A stretch of DNA of 64,000 nucleotides from Trichococcus shcherbakoviae (lineage in GTDB: Bacteria; Bacillota; Bacilli; Lactobacillales; Aerococcaceae): the NCBI RefSeq assembly GCF_963666195.1, contig NZ_OY762653.1, forward strand, positions 744,001 through 808,000, read 5' to 3'. Below are positions 51,923-64,000 of the stretch, in pieces. The notes under the pieces were generated by a model. That model did not search any database and was not told the origin of the DNA. It worked only from the letters and a program-made list of their open reading frames with translations. Position 1 is the first letter of the stretch; each line of letters begins with the position of its first letter. The position numbers and the translations under genes are program-made.

Positions 51923-53338
51923 TCATATCTTTGCAATCCGCTCTAAAAAATGACCGAAACTGAAACGGACCGCATTTTTTTTGTCGCCGAACTGGATACC
52001 TTCCTTCACGATCACTTTTTCTTCCAACAATTCCTGCAGCAGCTCATCCATCTCGGCATCGGTTTTATTGGCGAAATGACAATAAAGATGGTAGCCGCCT
52101 TTTGCCGGTTCAAAACTTATCTCTTGCCCATATTTGGTTCTGAGCCACGTCTGCAATTTGTCGGCGCGCTCTTTCAAAGCCGTAACGATGATCGGAAGAT
52201 GTTCAGTGATCTCGCTCGCCAAATAATGTTCGGCCAACAGCTGCGGCAAGAAACTCAATCCGGAGTCGATCTGATCGCGGATGTCGGCCAATTCCCGGAC
52301 AATGGCGGCTGGTCCAACCATCCATCCGATCCGGATATGCTGACCGGCAAATTTGGATAAGGAACCGAGATACAGCACTTGTTGTCGTTTATCCAGGCTT
52401 TTCAACGGACGGTTATCAACCGTTTCATCAAAAACAAAGCTGCCGTATGCATCATCCTCCACGATCGGGATGCGCTTCAGTAAACAATAATCAAGTATGG
52501 CCTGTTTCCGCTCCGGACTCATGATCGTTCCTGTCGGATTCTGGAAAATCGGATTCAGAAAAATCATCTTCAGAGGATACTGCAAGGAAGCTTCCTGAAG
52601 ACCATTGACGGTCATTCCCTCACCATCCATCGGAATCGGAATAATCCGCAGACCGGCAGCCTGAAAAAGCCGCAAAGAATAGAAATAGGAAGGAGCCTCG
52701 ATGCCGATTGCATCACCTGGCTTCAACAGCCCTTGCGTAATCAAAAACAATGATTGTTGGGTTCCCGAAGTGATGAAGATTTCCTCCAGCGGGACAGTCA
52801 TCCCGTACGCAGTCTTCAAGTGTTTTTGGACGCTTTCCCTTGTAGCTTTGATGCCGCGGTTTTCCCTGATGAAAGTGGCTTCCCCATGCAACATTTCCCC
52901 AAGCGAAATATCCGGGATCTTCAGTTCCGGCAAGAGGTCCTTCGGCAAATCCCCATTCCCCAAATCCAGTATTTCGCGCGATCGGTGCTGCGCCAATAGC
53001 TGTTTGACGTCCCTTTGATAAGGGGTGTCCACTGAAAGATTATCCGGCGTCAAGGAGGTCCGCCAATTGATGGTGGGCCTTGTCTGCATCCCCCATTTAT
53101 TCGGATTCACGAATGTCCCGCTGCCCCTTTTGCGGATGAGGATCCCCTGCGTCGTCAGCTCTTCCAGTGCCCGAATGACGGTAGACCGGTTGACCTTCAG
53201 TTCCTCCGCCAGCTTGCGTTCCGCCGGCAAGGCTCGGCCGGGGACCAAATCGCCGGCTTTTATCTTCTCTTCGATCAGCTGCATAAGCTGTTGATAGAGC
53301 GGCATGCCCCTATCCTGATCCAGTCTCCACTCCGCCAT
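51923..53338 (-). CDS. pdxR: MocR/PdxR-type regulator (GntR HTH plus aminotransferase domain)
   Basis: 471 residues. Residues about 1-75 are a GntR winged helix (MPLYQQLMQLIEEKIKAGDLVPGRALPAERKLAEELKVNRSTVIRALEEL). The remainder is a fold-type I aminotransferase-like domain with SGTQQSLFLITQGLL, NPTGTIMSPERK and YLGSLSKFAGQHIRIGWMVG (PLP Lys). It is divergent from pdxST with about 150 bases between, the classic PdxR layout, where PLP status controls vitamin B6 synthesis. Confidence 0.93.
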   Translation of the reverse strand: MAEWRLDQDRGMPLYQQLMQLIEEKIKAGDLVPGRALPAERKLAEELKVNRSTVIRALEELTTQGILIRKRGSGTFVNPNKWGMQTRPTINWRTSLTPDNLSVDTPYQRDVKQLLAQHRSREILDLGNGDLPKDLLPELKIPDISLGEMLHGEATFIRENRGIKATRESVQKHLKTAYGMTVPLEEIFITSGTQQSLFLITQGLLKPGDAIGIEAPSYFYSLRLFQAAGLRIIPIPMDGEGMTVNGLQEASLQYPLKMIFLNPIFQNPTGTIMSPERKQAILDYCLLKRIPIVEDDAYGSFVFDETVDNRPLKSLDKRQQVLYLGSLSKFAGQHIRIGWMVGPAAIVRELADIRDQIDSGLSFLPQLLAEHYLASEITEHLPIIVTALKERADKLQTWLRTKYGQEISFEPAKGGYHLYCHFANKTDAEMDELLQELLEEKVIVKEGIQFGDKKNAVRFSFGHFLERIAKI

Positions 53339-53372
53339 TCCTTCACTCTCCTTGGTTTTTAATCATTATACA

Positions 53373-53406
53373 CCAAATTGGTTGGTTCGGAAACAGTCCA
53401 ATTGGA
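53373..53406. promoter_or_regulatory. Putative PdxR operators between pdxR and pdxS
   Basis: CCAAATTGGTTGG (53373-53385) and TCCAATTGGA (53397-53406) share a CCAATTGG-like core and lie next to the pdxR -10 box (TATAAT on the minus strand, 53365-53370). Paired repeats here are where PdxR would bind. Confidence 0.55.
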
Positions 53407-53485
53407 TGTAGGCGTTCCTGTAAAAAGGGATTATGATTTAACCATTCGTTAATCATTTTATCATTTAAAACCAGGAGGATTATTT

Positions 53486-54376
53486 ATGACAACAAAAATC
53501 ATCGGTTCAGAAAAAGTAAAACGCGGGATGGCCCAAATGCAAAAAGGCGGCGTCATCATGGATGTCGTGAACGCGGAGCAGGCAAGGATCGCCGAGGCGG
53601 CTGGTGCCGTAGCGGTCATGGCATTGGAGCGCGTTCCATCGGACATCCGTGCAGCCGGCGGAGTTGCCCGCATGGCGGACCCTACCATCGTCGAGGCAGT
53701 GATGAACGCGGTGAGCATTCCCGTCATGGCGAAAGCCCGCATCGGCCACATCACCGAAGCGCGCATCCTGGAAGCTATGGGCGTCGACTATATCGACGAA
53801 AGCGAAGTGCTGACCCCTGCCGATGAGGAATTCCACCTTTTGAAATCGGACTATACCGTTCCTTTCGTCTGCGGCTGCCGTGATCTGGGAGAAGCCTTGC
53901 GCCGCATCGGTGAAGGTGCTTCGATGCTGCGCACAAAGGGTGAGCCGGGGACCGGCAATATCGTGGAAGCCGTCCGCCATATGCGCAAAGTCAACGGCCA
54001 AATCCGCCAGTTGATCACGAAATCGGACGATGAGCTGATGACATTCGCCAAGGAAATCGGAGCCCCTTACGAACTGGTCAAGGAAATCAAATTGCTCGGG
54101 AAATTGCCGGTCGTGAACTTCGCTGCCGGCGGTGTCGCAACACCTGCTGACGCGGCCTTGATGATGAGCTTGGGCGCAGATGGCGTCTTCGTCGGATCCG
54201 GCATCTTCAAAGCCGAAAATCCCGAAAAATTCGCCCGCGCCATCGTCCGCGCGACAACCAATTACGAGGACTATGCCTTGTTGGCCGAACTGTCCAAAGG
54301 CTTGGGTGAACCGATGAAAGGGATCGACATTAGTACGCTCCACGCCTCCGAACGCATGCAGGAAAGAGGCTGGTAA
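53486..54376 (+). CDS. pdxS: Pyridoxal 5'-phosphate synthase, PdxS subunit
   Basis: 296 residues. [42 protein letters not shown] (catalytic Lys near 81), [18 protein letters not shown] and [11 protein letters not shown] (second Lys) are the hallmark segments. It builds PLP from ribose 5-phosphate, glyceraldehyde 3-phosphate and ammonia supplied by PdxT. AGGAGG precedes the ATG. Confidence 0.97.
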   Translation: MTTKIIGSEKVKRGMAQMQKGGVIMDVVNAEQARIAEAAGAVAVMALERVPSDIRAAGGVARMADPTIVEAVMNAVSIPVMAKARIGHITEARILEAMGVDYIDESEVLTPADEEFHLLKSDYTVPFVCGCRDLGEALRRIGEGASMLRTKGEPGTGNIVEAVRHMRKVNGQIRQLITKSDDELMTFAKEIGAPYELVKEIKLLGKLPVVNFAAGGVATPADAALMMSLGADGVFVGSGIFKAENPEKFARAIVRATTNYEDYALLAELSKGLGEPMKGIDISTLHASERMQERGW

Positions 54377-54378
54377 GC

Positions 54379-54951
54379 ATGACAAATAAAATCGGCGTAT
54401 TGGCCTTGCAAGGTGCGGTCACGGAGCACCTGCAGGCTCTGACTAAGTTGGGTGTCACCGCCTCTGCCGTCAAACTGCCCGCCGATCTGGACGGCTTGGA
54501 CGGGCTGATCATCCCAGGCGGCGAATCGACCGCCATCGGCCGTTTGATCCGCGAACAGCATCTGGAGGAACCTTTGCGGAAATTCTTCGCAGCCGGCAAA
54601 GCGATTTTCGGCACCTGCGCCGGACTGATTCTTTGCAGCACGGACAGCAGCCATGCACCCGATGAATTGCGGCTCGGCTTCATCGACATCGCAGTCGAAC
54701 GGAACGGCTTCGGGCGCCAAGTCGACAGTTTCGAAGCCCTGCTGCCATTTGAAGGCATCGCAGAACCGGTGGAATCCGTCTTCATCCGCGCCCCTTACAT
54801 CCGCTCAGTCGGAAAGGGAGTCCGCGTGCTTGCAAGCATCGACGGAAAGATTGTAGCGGCCGAAAACGACCAGATTTTGGTTACTGCTTTCCATCCGGAA
54901 TTGACGGACGATCTGTCGGTGTTCGAGTATTTTTTGAAGAAAGTCGGATAA
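54379..54951 (+). CDS. pdxT: Pyridoxal 5'-phosphate synthase, glutaminase PdxT
   Basis: 190 residues. KIGVLALQGAVTEHLQAL, IIPGGESTAIG, FGTCAGLILCS (nucleophile Cys) and TAFHPELTDD (His-x-Glu) form the class I glutaminase triad. It starts two bases after the pdxS stop and provides ammonia to PdxS. Confidence 0.97.
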   Translation: MTNKIGVLALQGAVTEHLQALTKLGVTASAVKLPADLDGLDGLIIPGGESTAIGRLIREQHLEEPLRKFFAAGKAIFGTCAGLILCSTDSSHAPDELRLGFIDIAVERNGFGRQVDSFEALLPFEGIAEPVESVFIRAPYIRSVGKGVRVLASIDGKIVAAENDQILVTAFHPELTDDLSVFEYFLKKVG

Positions 54952-54957
54952 AGTAGT

Positions 54958-55123
54958 GTTATCGGACAACCACCATCCTTGCTGGCTCCAGCTTGTCCGA
55001 TTTCTCTCCGGTATCGGACATCCGCGACACTAACGCATGCTGCTTGTCCGATTTCTTTCCGGTATCGGACATCCGCGACTCTTGCAGGCTCCAACTTGTC
55101 CGATTTCTCTCCGATATCGGACA
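54958..55123. repeat. Hairpin array, family A, copy 2
   Basis: It starts with a half unit (GTTATCGGACAACC) about seven bases after the pdxT stop. Full units begin at 54993, 55044 and 55096 (pitch 51 and 52 bp) with TTGTCCGATTT...ATCGGACA stems. The spacer again contains GCATGCTGC in one unit. It fills the 3'-3' gap between pdxT and the GH1 gene and matches the array at 8761-8949. Confidence 0.85.
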
Positions 55124-55155
55124 TTCCGGCTGAAGCCCAAACGCATATTAGCAAA

Positions 55156-55201
55156 TAAAAATCCCCTGCCAAACACGCAAGAGCGTGAGACAGGGGATTT
55201 T
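55156..55201 (-). terminator. Terminator of beta-glucoside operon
   Basis: AAAATCCCCTGTC and GGCAGGGGATTTTT arms with inner CACGC/GCGTG, T's on both sides, just after the GH1 stop at 55210. Confidence 0.9.
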
Positions 55202-55209
55202 GTATTTGA

Positions 55210-58082
<2,873 letters not shown>

Positions 58083-58171
58083 TTATGCACGGGTCTGACT
58101 CATTGCGTGACAGTCCCGAATTATGAAAAATCATCCCAAATGGGTTCGGGCGCCTGAGACCACAAACCAAA

Positions 58172-58290
58172 TTCCCGAATATCTGGTTATTATTCGGGAA
58201 GCTGGCTTGCGGTCTAGGTTTTTTCCCCGGATATCTGGTTTTTATCCGGAAATATTTCTTGCGGTTGAATTGATTTCCCGAATATCTTTT
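58172..58290. repeat. Hairpin array, family D (TTCCCGAAT...ATTCGGGAA)
   Basis: Units centred on ATATCTGG occur at 58179, 58231 and (as ATATCT) 58282, pitch 52 and 51 bp. The best unit has a 9-bp stem TTCCCGAAT/ATTCGGGAA around an 11-base loop, the same 9-11-9 layout as family A. The second has compensating changes (CCGGAT/ATCCGG). A CCCGAA...TTCGGG hairpin precedes at about 58114-58150. The array lies between the PTS gene and the GH1 gene within the operon. Confidence 0.75.
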
Positions 58291-58292
58291 GT

Positions 58293-60278
<1,986 letters not shown>

Positions 60279-60282
60279 TTAT

Positions 60283-60363
60283 AAAAAAAACCTAAATAGA
60301 GAGCATGGGAATTTCTTCCGCTGCTGTCTACTTAGGTTTTGCCTGCTTTACCAGTAACAATCC
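60283..60363 (-). promoter_or_regulatory. RAT antiterminator and terminator before PTS gene
   Basis: 60335-60363 read on the minus strand begins GGATTGTTACTGGTAAAG and ends GCAGGCAAAACC, the ribonucleic antiterminator consensus for LicT/BglG proteins. It overlaps the 5' arm of the terminator AAAACCTAA...TTTAGGTTTT with eight T's (60283-60340). Confidence 0.93.
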
Positions 60364-60384
60364 TCTTGAGAGCATTTTAGGTAT

Positions 60385-61224
60385 TCACTTTTGCTGCACG
60401 ACCCGATGGATATGGATTGTGAGGTAAACAAGTTCGTCGGTCCCGACTTGGAATTGATGGGCAGCTCCGACATAGGTCGATATTTTGTTGGCACAGGTAT
60501 AGGCAGCCGGATAGTTTGCCTTCACTTGCTCCACCAAGAAGGTGTCTGGAGCCGTCTGGAAAACTTCCCCCATGACGACCCGCTGCGCAAAGTACTGCAG
60601 ATGGGTGTAGAAACGATTATAGGAAATCGATTCTTCATCGAAGGCGACTCCGAAATGCAAGCGGACGATGTTCAGGATGTCCTGAACAATCCGTGTCACT
60701 TTCATTGTCTCTTCGATCAATTGCCCTTCCTTCTGCGCATTCACGAAATGAAGAGCGATGGATGTCGCTTCATCGGGTGCCATCATGACACCGGTGTGTT
60801 CCGCGATGAGTTCCAGCCCGATTTTGCCGAGCTCGTATTCCCGTCGATAGAACTTCTTCACTTCGAAGGCCAAAGGGTTGGTCAAAACGATCCCTTCCTT
60901 TGTCCGCTGGATGGCGTAATGGATGTGGTCGGCAAGCGTCAGGTAGACGTTTGCTTGGAAGATATGATTCAGCCTTGTCTCGGCCTCTTGGATGATCTTA
61001 AAAATGGCATCTGATTCTTCTTGCGGTAAATCCTGATAAATGGCCTTTAATTGATCTGCTGAATCATTTTCCTGGATGACGAAGGTTTTCTCGATCAAAG
61101 ACTTGTCGAAAACGTCCCCTGATCTTTTCTGGAAACCGATCCCTTTTCCCATCACAATGACTTCAGATGAATCGCCGGCTTTCGCCAGGACCACGTTGTT
61201 ATTGTAGACTTTTTCAATCTTCAT
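60385..61224 (-). CDS. licT: BglG/LicT-family transcription antiterminator
   Basis: 279 residues: CAT RNA-binding domain (MKIEKVYNNNVVLAKAGDSSEVIVMGKGIGFQK, residues 1-56), PRD1 with His in LTLADHIHYAIQR and ELIAEHTGVMM, PRD2 with His in FYTHLQYFAQRV and VYLTIHIHRVVQ. HPr and EII phosphorylate these His residues to set activity. It controls the downstream PTS gene and, through its own RAT, itself. Confidence 0.95.
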   Translation of the reverse strand: MKIEKVYNNNVVLAKAGDSSEVIVMGKGIGFQKRSGDVFDKSLIEKTFVIQENDSADQLKAIYQDLPQEESDAIFKIIQEAETRLNHIFQANVYLTLADHIHYAIQRTKEGIVLTNPLAFEVKKFYRREYELGKIGLELIAEHTGVMMAPDEATSIALHFVNAQKEGQLIEETMKVTRIVQDILNIVRLHFGVAFDEESISYNRFYTHLQYFAQRVVMGEVFQTAPDTFLVEQVKANYPAAYTCANKISTYVGAAHQFQVGTDELVYLTIHIHRVVQQK

Positions 61225-61250
61225 CGATTATCCCCATTCCCCCTTCCATT

Positions 61251-61333
61251 AAAAAAAACCTAAACTAACACCAAATGATGTGCACATCATCTCGTATCAA
61301 TTTAGGTTTTGCCTGCACAACCAGTAACAATCC
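61251..61333 (-). promoter_or_regulatory. RAT antiterminator and terminator before licT
   Basis: A second RAT (61305-61333 on the minus strand, GGATTGTTACTGGTTGTG...GGCAAAACC) overlaps a terminator with AAACCTAAA/TTTAGGTTT outer arms, an inner GATGATGTGCACATCATT stem and eight T's. It gives autogenous control of licT. Confidence 0.93.
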
Positions 61334-61343
61334 TATGAACAAC

Positions 61344-61372
61344 ATGTTAGCACTTCCAAGAAAAAGATGCAA
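61344..61372 (-). promoter_or_regulatory. licT promoter
   Basis: TTGCAT (61367-61372), a 17-base spacer, TAACAT (61344-61349) on the minus strand, a few bases before the RAT. The stretch 61373-61545 contains no gene or other site I can support. Confidence 0.7.
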
Positions 61373-61545
61373 GCCCTTTCCATAAAAAATATCATTTTCA
61401 TTTAGCACGTTGTTATGTCAGTATTTTTTTGAAAACAGATGTTATTCGCTTTATGACTAGTGTGCTGCGGAGCAGCATTCTGCGGTAAAAAGATGGATTT
61501 TTTGGTTTTATTCATCTTTTCGATCGACATTCTGACTTCTGATGA

Positions 61546-61578
61546 CAAAAGAGGCAGCCTCGCTAGGAGGCTGCCTCT
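61546..61578 (-). terminator. Terminator of YczE-like gene
   Basis: AGAGGCAGCCTC and GAGGCTGCCTCT with a five-base loop and TTTT on the minus strand, overlapping the end of the gene. Confidence 0.88.
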
Positions 61579-61581
61579 ACG

Positions 61582-62238
61582 TTACGCGCGTTCTTTGGTG
61601 ACCATCATCTTCTGGAAAACGAAACGGTTGTTCAATCGATTCACGAAATTCTGCGTCACCGTACCGGTGAAGAGCATAGCGAACACAGTCCCGAGTCCAA
61701 CTCCAGCGATTCCTTCCAGGAACAACAACGAGAAGACGACGCTCAACCCGACACAAGTAGCGTCAAATCCCGTCTTCATCTGCTTGACGGTTAGTCCGAA
61801 ATGCTCGGACATCTCGCGCACAAACAAGTCGAATGGAAGAGCCGGCAAGCGGCAATTCAGCATCAGACTGATCCCGAGCGACAACATGAAAAATCCGGTG
61901 AAAAAGAACACAATCCGCAGCGGGATGTTTGCGACGATGCCCGAAAATAGCAATTCAAAGAAATCCAGCAGGTAGCCGAACAACAATGCCAATGCAATCG
62001 AAAAGACATATCCCAAAAACTTCCGCGTAATCAGAGCCATCACCAGCACAAGGACCACTTGGAAGAGAAAGTTCCAGCTGCCGATTGTCACGTGCGCAAA
62101 CATTTCGTTCAACACCACCGGCACGGATGAAATCGTCGACACCCCTAATTCACTTTTAATCATCAACGACACGGCAATGGCATTGCACATCACGCCCATC
62201 GCCAAAGCAAGTTCACTTGCCAACACTTTTTTCTCCAT
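61582..62238 (-). CDS. YczE/DUF6198-like membrane protein
   Basis: 218 residues with five to six membrane helices. ALAMGVMCNAIAVSLMIKSELGVSTISSVP and FFFTGFFMLSLGISLMLNCRLPALPFDLFVREMSE are the two repeats of the YitT/YczE-type fold with the LP.D motif, and GTVTQNFVNRLNNRFVF closes the protein. The function is unknown. It follows the pentapeptide gene in the same direction by about 30 bases, so the two may be an operon. Confidence 0.82.
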   Translation of the reverse strand: MEKKVLASELALAMGVMCNAIAVSLMIKSELGVSTISSVPVVLNEMFAHVTIGSWNFLFQVVLVLVMALITRKFLGYVFSIALALLFGYLLDFFELLFSGIVANIPLRIVFFFTGFFMLSLGISLMLNCRLPALPFDLFVREMSEHFGLTVKQMKTGFDATCVGLSVVFSLLFLEGIAGVGLGTVFAMLFTGTVTQNFVNRLNNRFVFQKMMVTKERA

Positions 62239-62269
62239 ATCTTCATCCTTATTCTATCCTTCACATTTT

Positions 62270-62911
62270 TTACTCTTTGATGACCAGTCCGAGCATCACA
62301 ACGAAGTCCAGCGCCTGTTCTTCGCTGACGATTGCGCCTTTGAGATCCTCAAGTGTGACGCTGATGCGCTCAAATCGGCAACTGCTGATGTCGATTGCCT
62401 TCAAAGGGGTTCCGGTGAAATTGATTCCGGACAGCTCACACTCCGAAAAATCGACTTTCTTCAGTTTGCATGTATAAAAATCGGCCTCATTCAGGCGACA
62501 GTTCTCGTAACGGACATTCTTCTGCTTGCTGAATCCCAAAGCCGCCATCTGCAGGTTGCATTCCCGGAAAAGCACGTCCTCAAAGACCCCTTCGGTCATC
62601 GAGGTACCAATGAGCCGGCAATTCACGAAGCGGACACGTTTCATCGTCACTTCATCCAGCTGCACATTGGCGAAATCGCAGCTTTCGAAGATGACATCCC
62701 GCAAGTACAATTGCGGCACCGTCGCTTCGCTGAAAGTCACGTTCTGGAATCTGACTTCGGTGAACTCCACTCCTCGTCTGTCGCCAAGGTCGATGGCAGT
62801 ATCTTTGAAGAGGGCATGCTCTAGGTAAGGTTCATCCGGATCGAAGCAGTCGTCGAAATTTATTTCAGGCAAATCCTTTGGTATTGCGGGTTCCATGATC
62901 TTTACGGGCAC
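62270..62911 (-). CDS. Pentapeptide-repeat protein
   Basis: 213 residues with about 25 five-residue repeats having Phe/Leu at the centre and small/Asn residues at i-2 (VRFQNVTFSEA..LRDVIFESCDFANVQL..VRFVNCRLIGT..VLFRECNLQMA..). This forms a right-handed square beta-helix. Some relatives (Qnr, MfpA) mimic DNA and shield gyrase, but most are uncharacterised, and no such role is claimed. The start is GTG at 62911 with AAGGA ten bases upstream; ATG at 62896 is possible. Confidence 0.87.
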   Translation of the reverse strand: MPVKIMEPAIPKDLPEINFDDCFDPDEPYLEHALFKDTAIDLGDRRGVEFTEVRFQNVTFSEATVPQLYLRDVIFESCDFANVQLDEVTMKRVRFVNCRLIGTSMTEGVFEDVLFRECNLQMAALGFSKQKNVRYENCRLNEADFYTCKLKKVDFSECELSGINFTGTPLKAIDISSCRFERISVTLEDLKGAIVSEEQALDFVVMLGLVIKE

Positions 62912-63013
62912 TTTGCTTCATTCCTTCCAAAAAGTTCGCTTACTCTAAGTATACACGAATAATCTTCGCTTAGATATCCTTGCTTTCGTGATCTGCTCTT
63001 TCGTCCGGAGTGA

Positions 63014-63019
63014 TATAAT
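63014..63019 (+). promoter_or_regulatory. Extended -10 promoter of guanine deaminase gene
   Basis: TGATATAAT fits an extended -10 element about 35 bases before the ATG. No good -35 was seen. Confidence 0.6.
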
Positions 63020-63052
63020 GGAGGCAAGGAAACAGGACAAGGAGGAATTCAT

Positions 63053-64000
63053 ATGGATCATGCATATGCTAAAGTGTTTCGGGGGACTGCTTTCACGAGC
63101 AAGTCGCCTCAAGAAGTGAGCGTATGGGAGGATTGTCTGTTTTGTCTGGATGCGGATGGGGTGATCCGGTGCATACTGAAGCAGCAGGATCCTGAATATG
63201 ATAACGTTTTGGCCGCATACAAAGGATCGGAAAAATTCCGTGAACTTGCTGAGGGACAGTATTTTCTGCCGGGGTTCATCGATCTGCACATCCACGCTCC
63301 GCAATGGGCGCAAGCCGGCACTGCCATGGACATCCCATTACATGATTGGCTGGACACCTATACTTTCCCGCTGGAATCGAAATTCTCCGATCTAGATTTC
63401 GCCCGCAAAGTCTACCAGGATCTTGTCACAACGCTGTTGGCGAACGGTACGACGACTGCGCTCTATTTCGCGACCGTACACAAGGAAGCCAGCTTTCTTT
63501 TGGCCCAGCTTTGCGCCGACAAAGGCCAACGCGGTTTGGTCGGGAAAGTTGTCATGGACGACAAGGCAGAGAATCCGGATTTTTACCGGGATGAAAGCAC
63601 GGAAACCGCATTGGCGGACACGGAAAGTTTCATCCAACTGGTCCAAGAATTGAACAAGACGACCAAACAAGGCGTCTACCCGGTTGTGACTCCCCGCTTC
63701 ATCCCGAGCTGCACGGACGAAGCGCTGGCGGGTCTCGGCGAATTGGCGAAAAAATACGGCACGCACATCCAATCGCATTGCAGCGAAAGCGATTGGGAGC
63801 ACAACTATGTCCTCGAGCGGATGCACAAGAGCGACACGTTTGCGCTCCATGAGATGGGACTTCTGCAGGACAAAGCAGTCATGGCGCACGCCGTCTTCCT
63901 TTCGGATGCGGATGCCGATTTGTTTGCCGAAACCGGCACAGCAATCGCCCATTGTCCGATTTCGAATGTCTGCTTTTCGAACGGTGTCCTTCCCGCTGCC
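63053..64000 (+). CDS. guaD: Guanine deaminase, C-terminus cut by window edge
   Basis: 316 residues present of about 440; the frame is open at the window end. AAGGAGGA precedes the ATG. YFLPGFIDLHIHAPQWAQAG carries the amidohydrolase HxH zinc ligands in the HIHAPQ form typical of guanine deaminase. IQSHCSESDWEHNYV and MAHAVFLSDADADLF provide the next His ligands, and IAHCPISNVCFSNGV begins the SNxxF motif. It converts guanine to xanthine and ammonia for purine nitrogen use. Confidence 0.93.
   Translation, partial: MDHAYAKVFRGTAFTSKSPQEVSVWEDCLFCLDADGVIRCILKQQDPEYDNVLAAYKGSEKFRELAEGQYFLPGFIDLHIHAPQWAQAGTAMDIPLHDWLDTYTFPLESKFSDLDFARKVYQDLVTTLLANGTTTALYFATVHKEASFLLAQLCADKGQRGLVGKVVMDDKAENPDFYRDESTETALADTESFIQLVQELNKTTKQGVYPVVTPRFIPSCTDEALAGLGELAKKYGTHIQSHCSESDWEHNYVLERMHKSDTFALHEMGLLQDKAVMAHAVFLSDADADLFAETGTAIAHCPISNVCFSNGVLPAA

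Noticed and set aside
53507-54385. A 292-codon open frame on the minus strand
   Set aside because: It is antisense to pdxS, whose identity is certain; the frame is a by-product of codon usage.
61373-61400. Possible CcpA cre site upstream of licT
   Set aside because: The best match lacks the central CG and several flanking positions of the consensus.

Overview
The window looks like a chromosomal segment of a low-to-moderate GC Firmicute of the order Lactobacillales. Carnobacteriaceae (for example Trichococcus) is my best guess. Supporting signs are strong AGGAGG-type ribosome sites, TTGACA/TATAAT promoters, a T-box leader, BglG/LicT antitermination, a CopY-type copper operon, the mevalonate route (HMG-CoA synthase, class II HMG-CoA reductase, thiolase) and FeoA/FeoB with a small Cys-rich partner. 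The genus is inference. No prophage, CRISPR array or rRNA operon was seen.

Layout. 1-7.9 kb (all minus): leuA with a leucine leader-peptide attenuator; a lipoprotein ABC binding protein behind a second short leader ORF and terminator; SRAP protein; DUF554 protein; FMN reductase with candidate MhqR-type operators; birA-bioY; class IV aminotransferase. 8-17.9 kb: HD protein, secreted LysM/hydrolase protein, an IS605/IS1341-type tnpB element beside tRNA-Gly(CCC), the copY-copA-copZ operon, Ada-type regulator, deoxynucleoside kinase and an aromatic-acid-exporter-like protein. 18-22.3 kb: T-box-controlled MetE-like gene, patatin, EamA transporter, GNAT enzyme. 22.4-29.2 kb (plus): two-component system followed by VTC, DUF4956, a Cthe_2159-like lipoprotein and a class A beta-lactamase-like protein. 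29.4-35.1 kb: ribosomal protein L25, NUDIX protein, DUF438/hemerythrin/PAS protein and the feo operon with a Fur-like box. 35.2-42 kb: AI-2E-like membrane protein, mevalonate genes, thrC. 42.4-45.4 kb: YaiI-family protein and an HD hydrolase split by an IS607 element. 45.5-51.8 kb: a LacI-controlled operon (two Gfo/Idh/MocA oxidoreductases, ThuA, isomerase, ROK kinase). 51.9-55 kb: pdxR and pdxST. 55.2-61.4 kb: beta-glucoside regulon (licT, PTS EIIBCA, two GH1 enzymes) with two RAT/terminator switches. 61.5-64 kb: membrane protein, pentapeptide protein and a partial guanine deaminase.

The most unusual non-coding feature is a set of six intergenic arrays of short hairpins. They fall into four unrelated sequence families (two loci each for families A and B, one each for C and D), yet nearly all repeat at 50-52 bp, and most intervals are exactly 52 bp. 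Other notable signals are an SOS-box-like palindrome inside the tnpB promoter, an IS607 copy whose removal would rebuild a Shine-Dalgarno site for the next gene, and a 116-bp imperfect palindrome upstream of mvaA.
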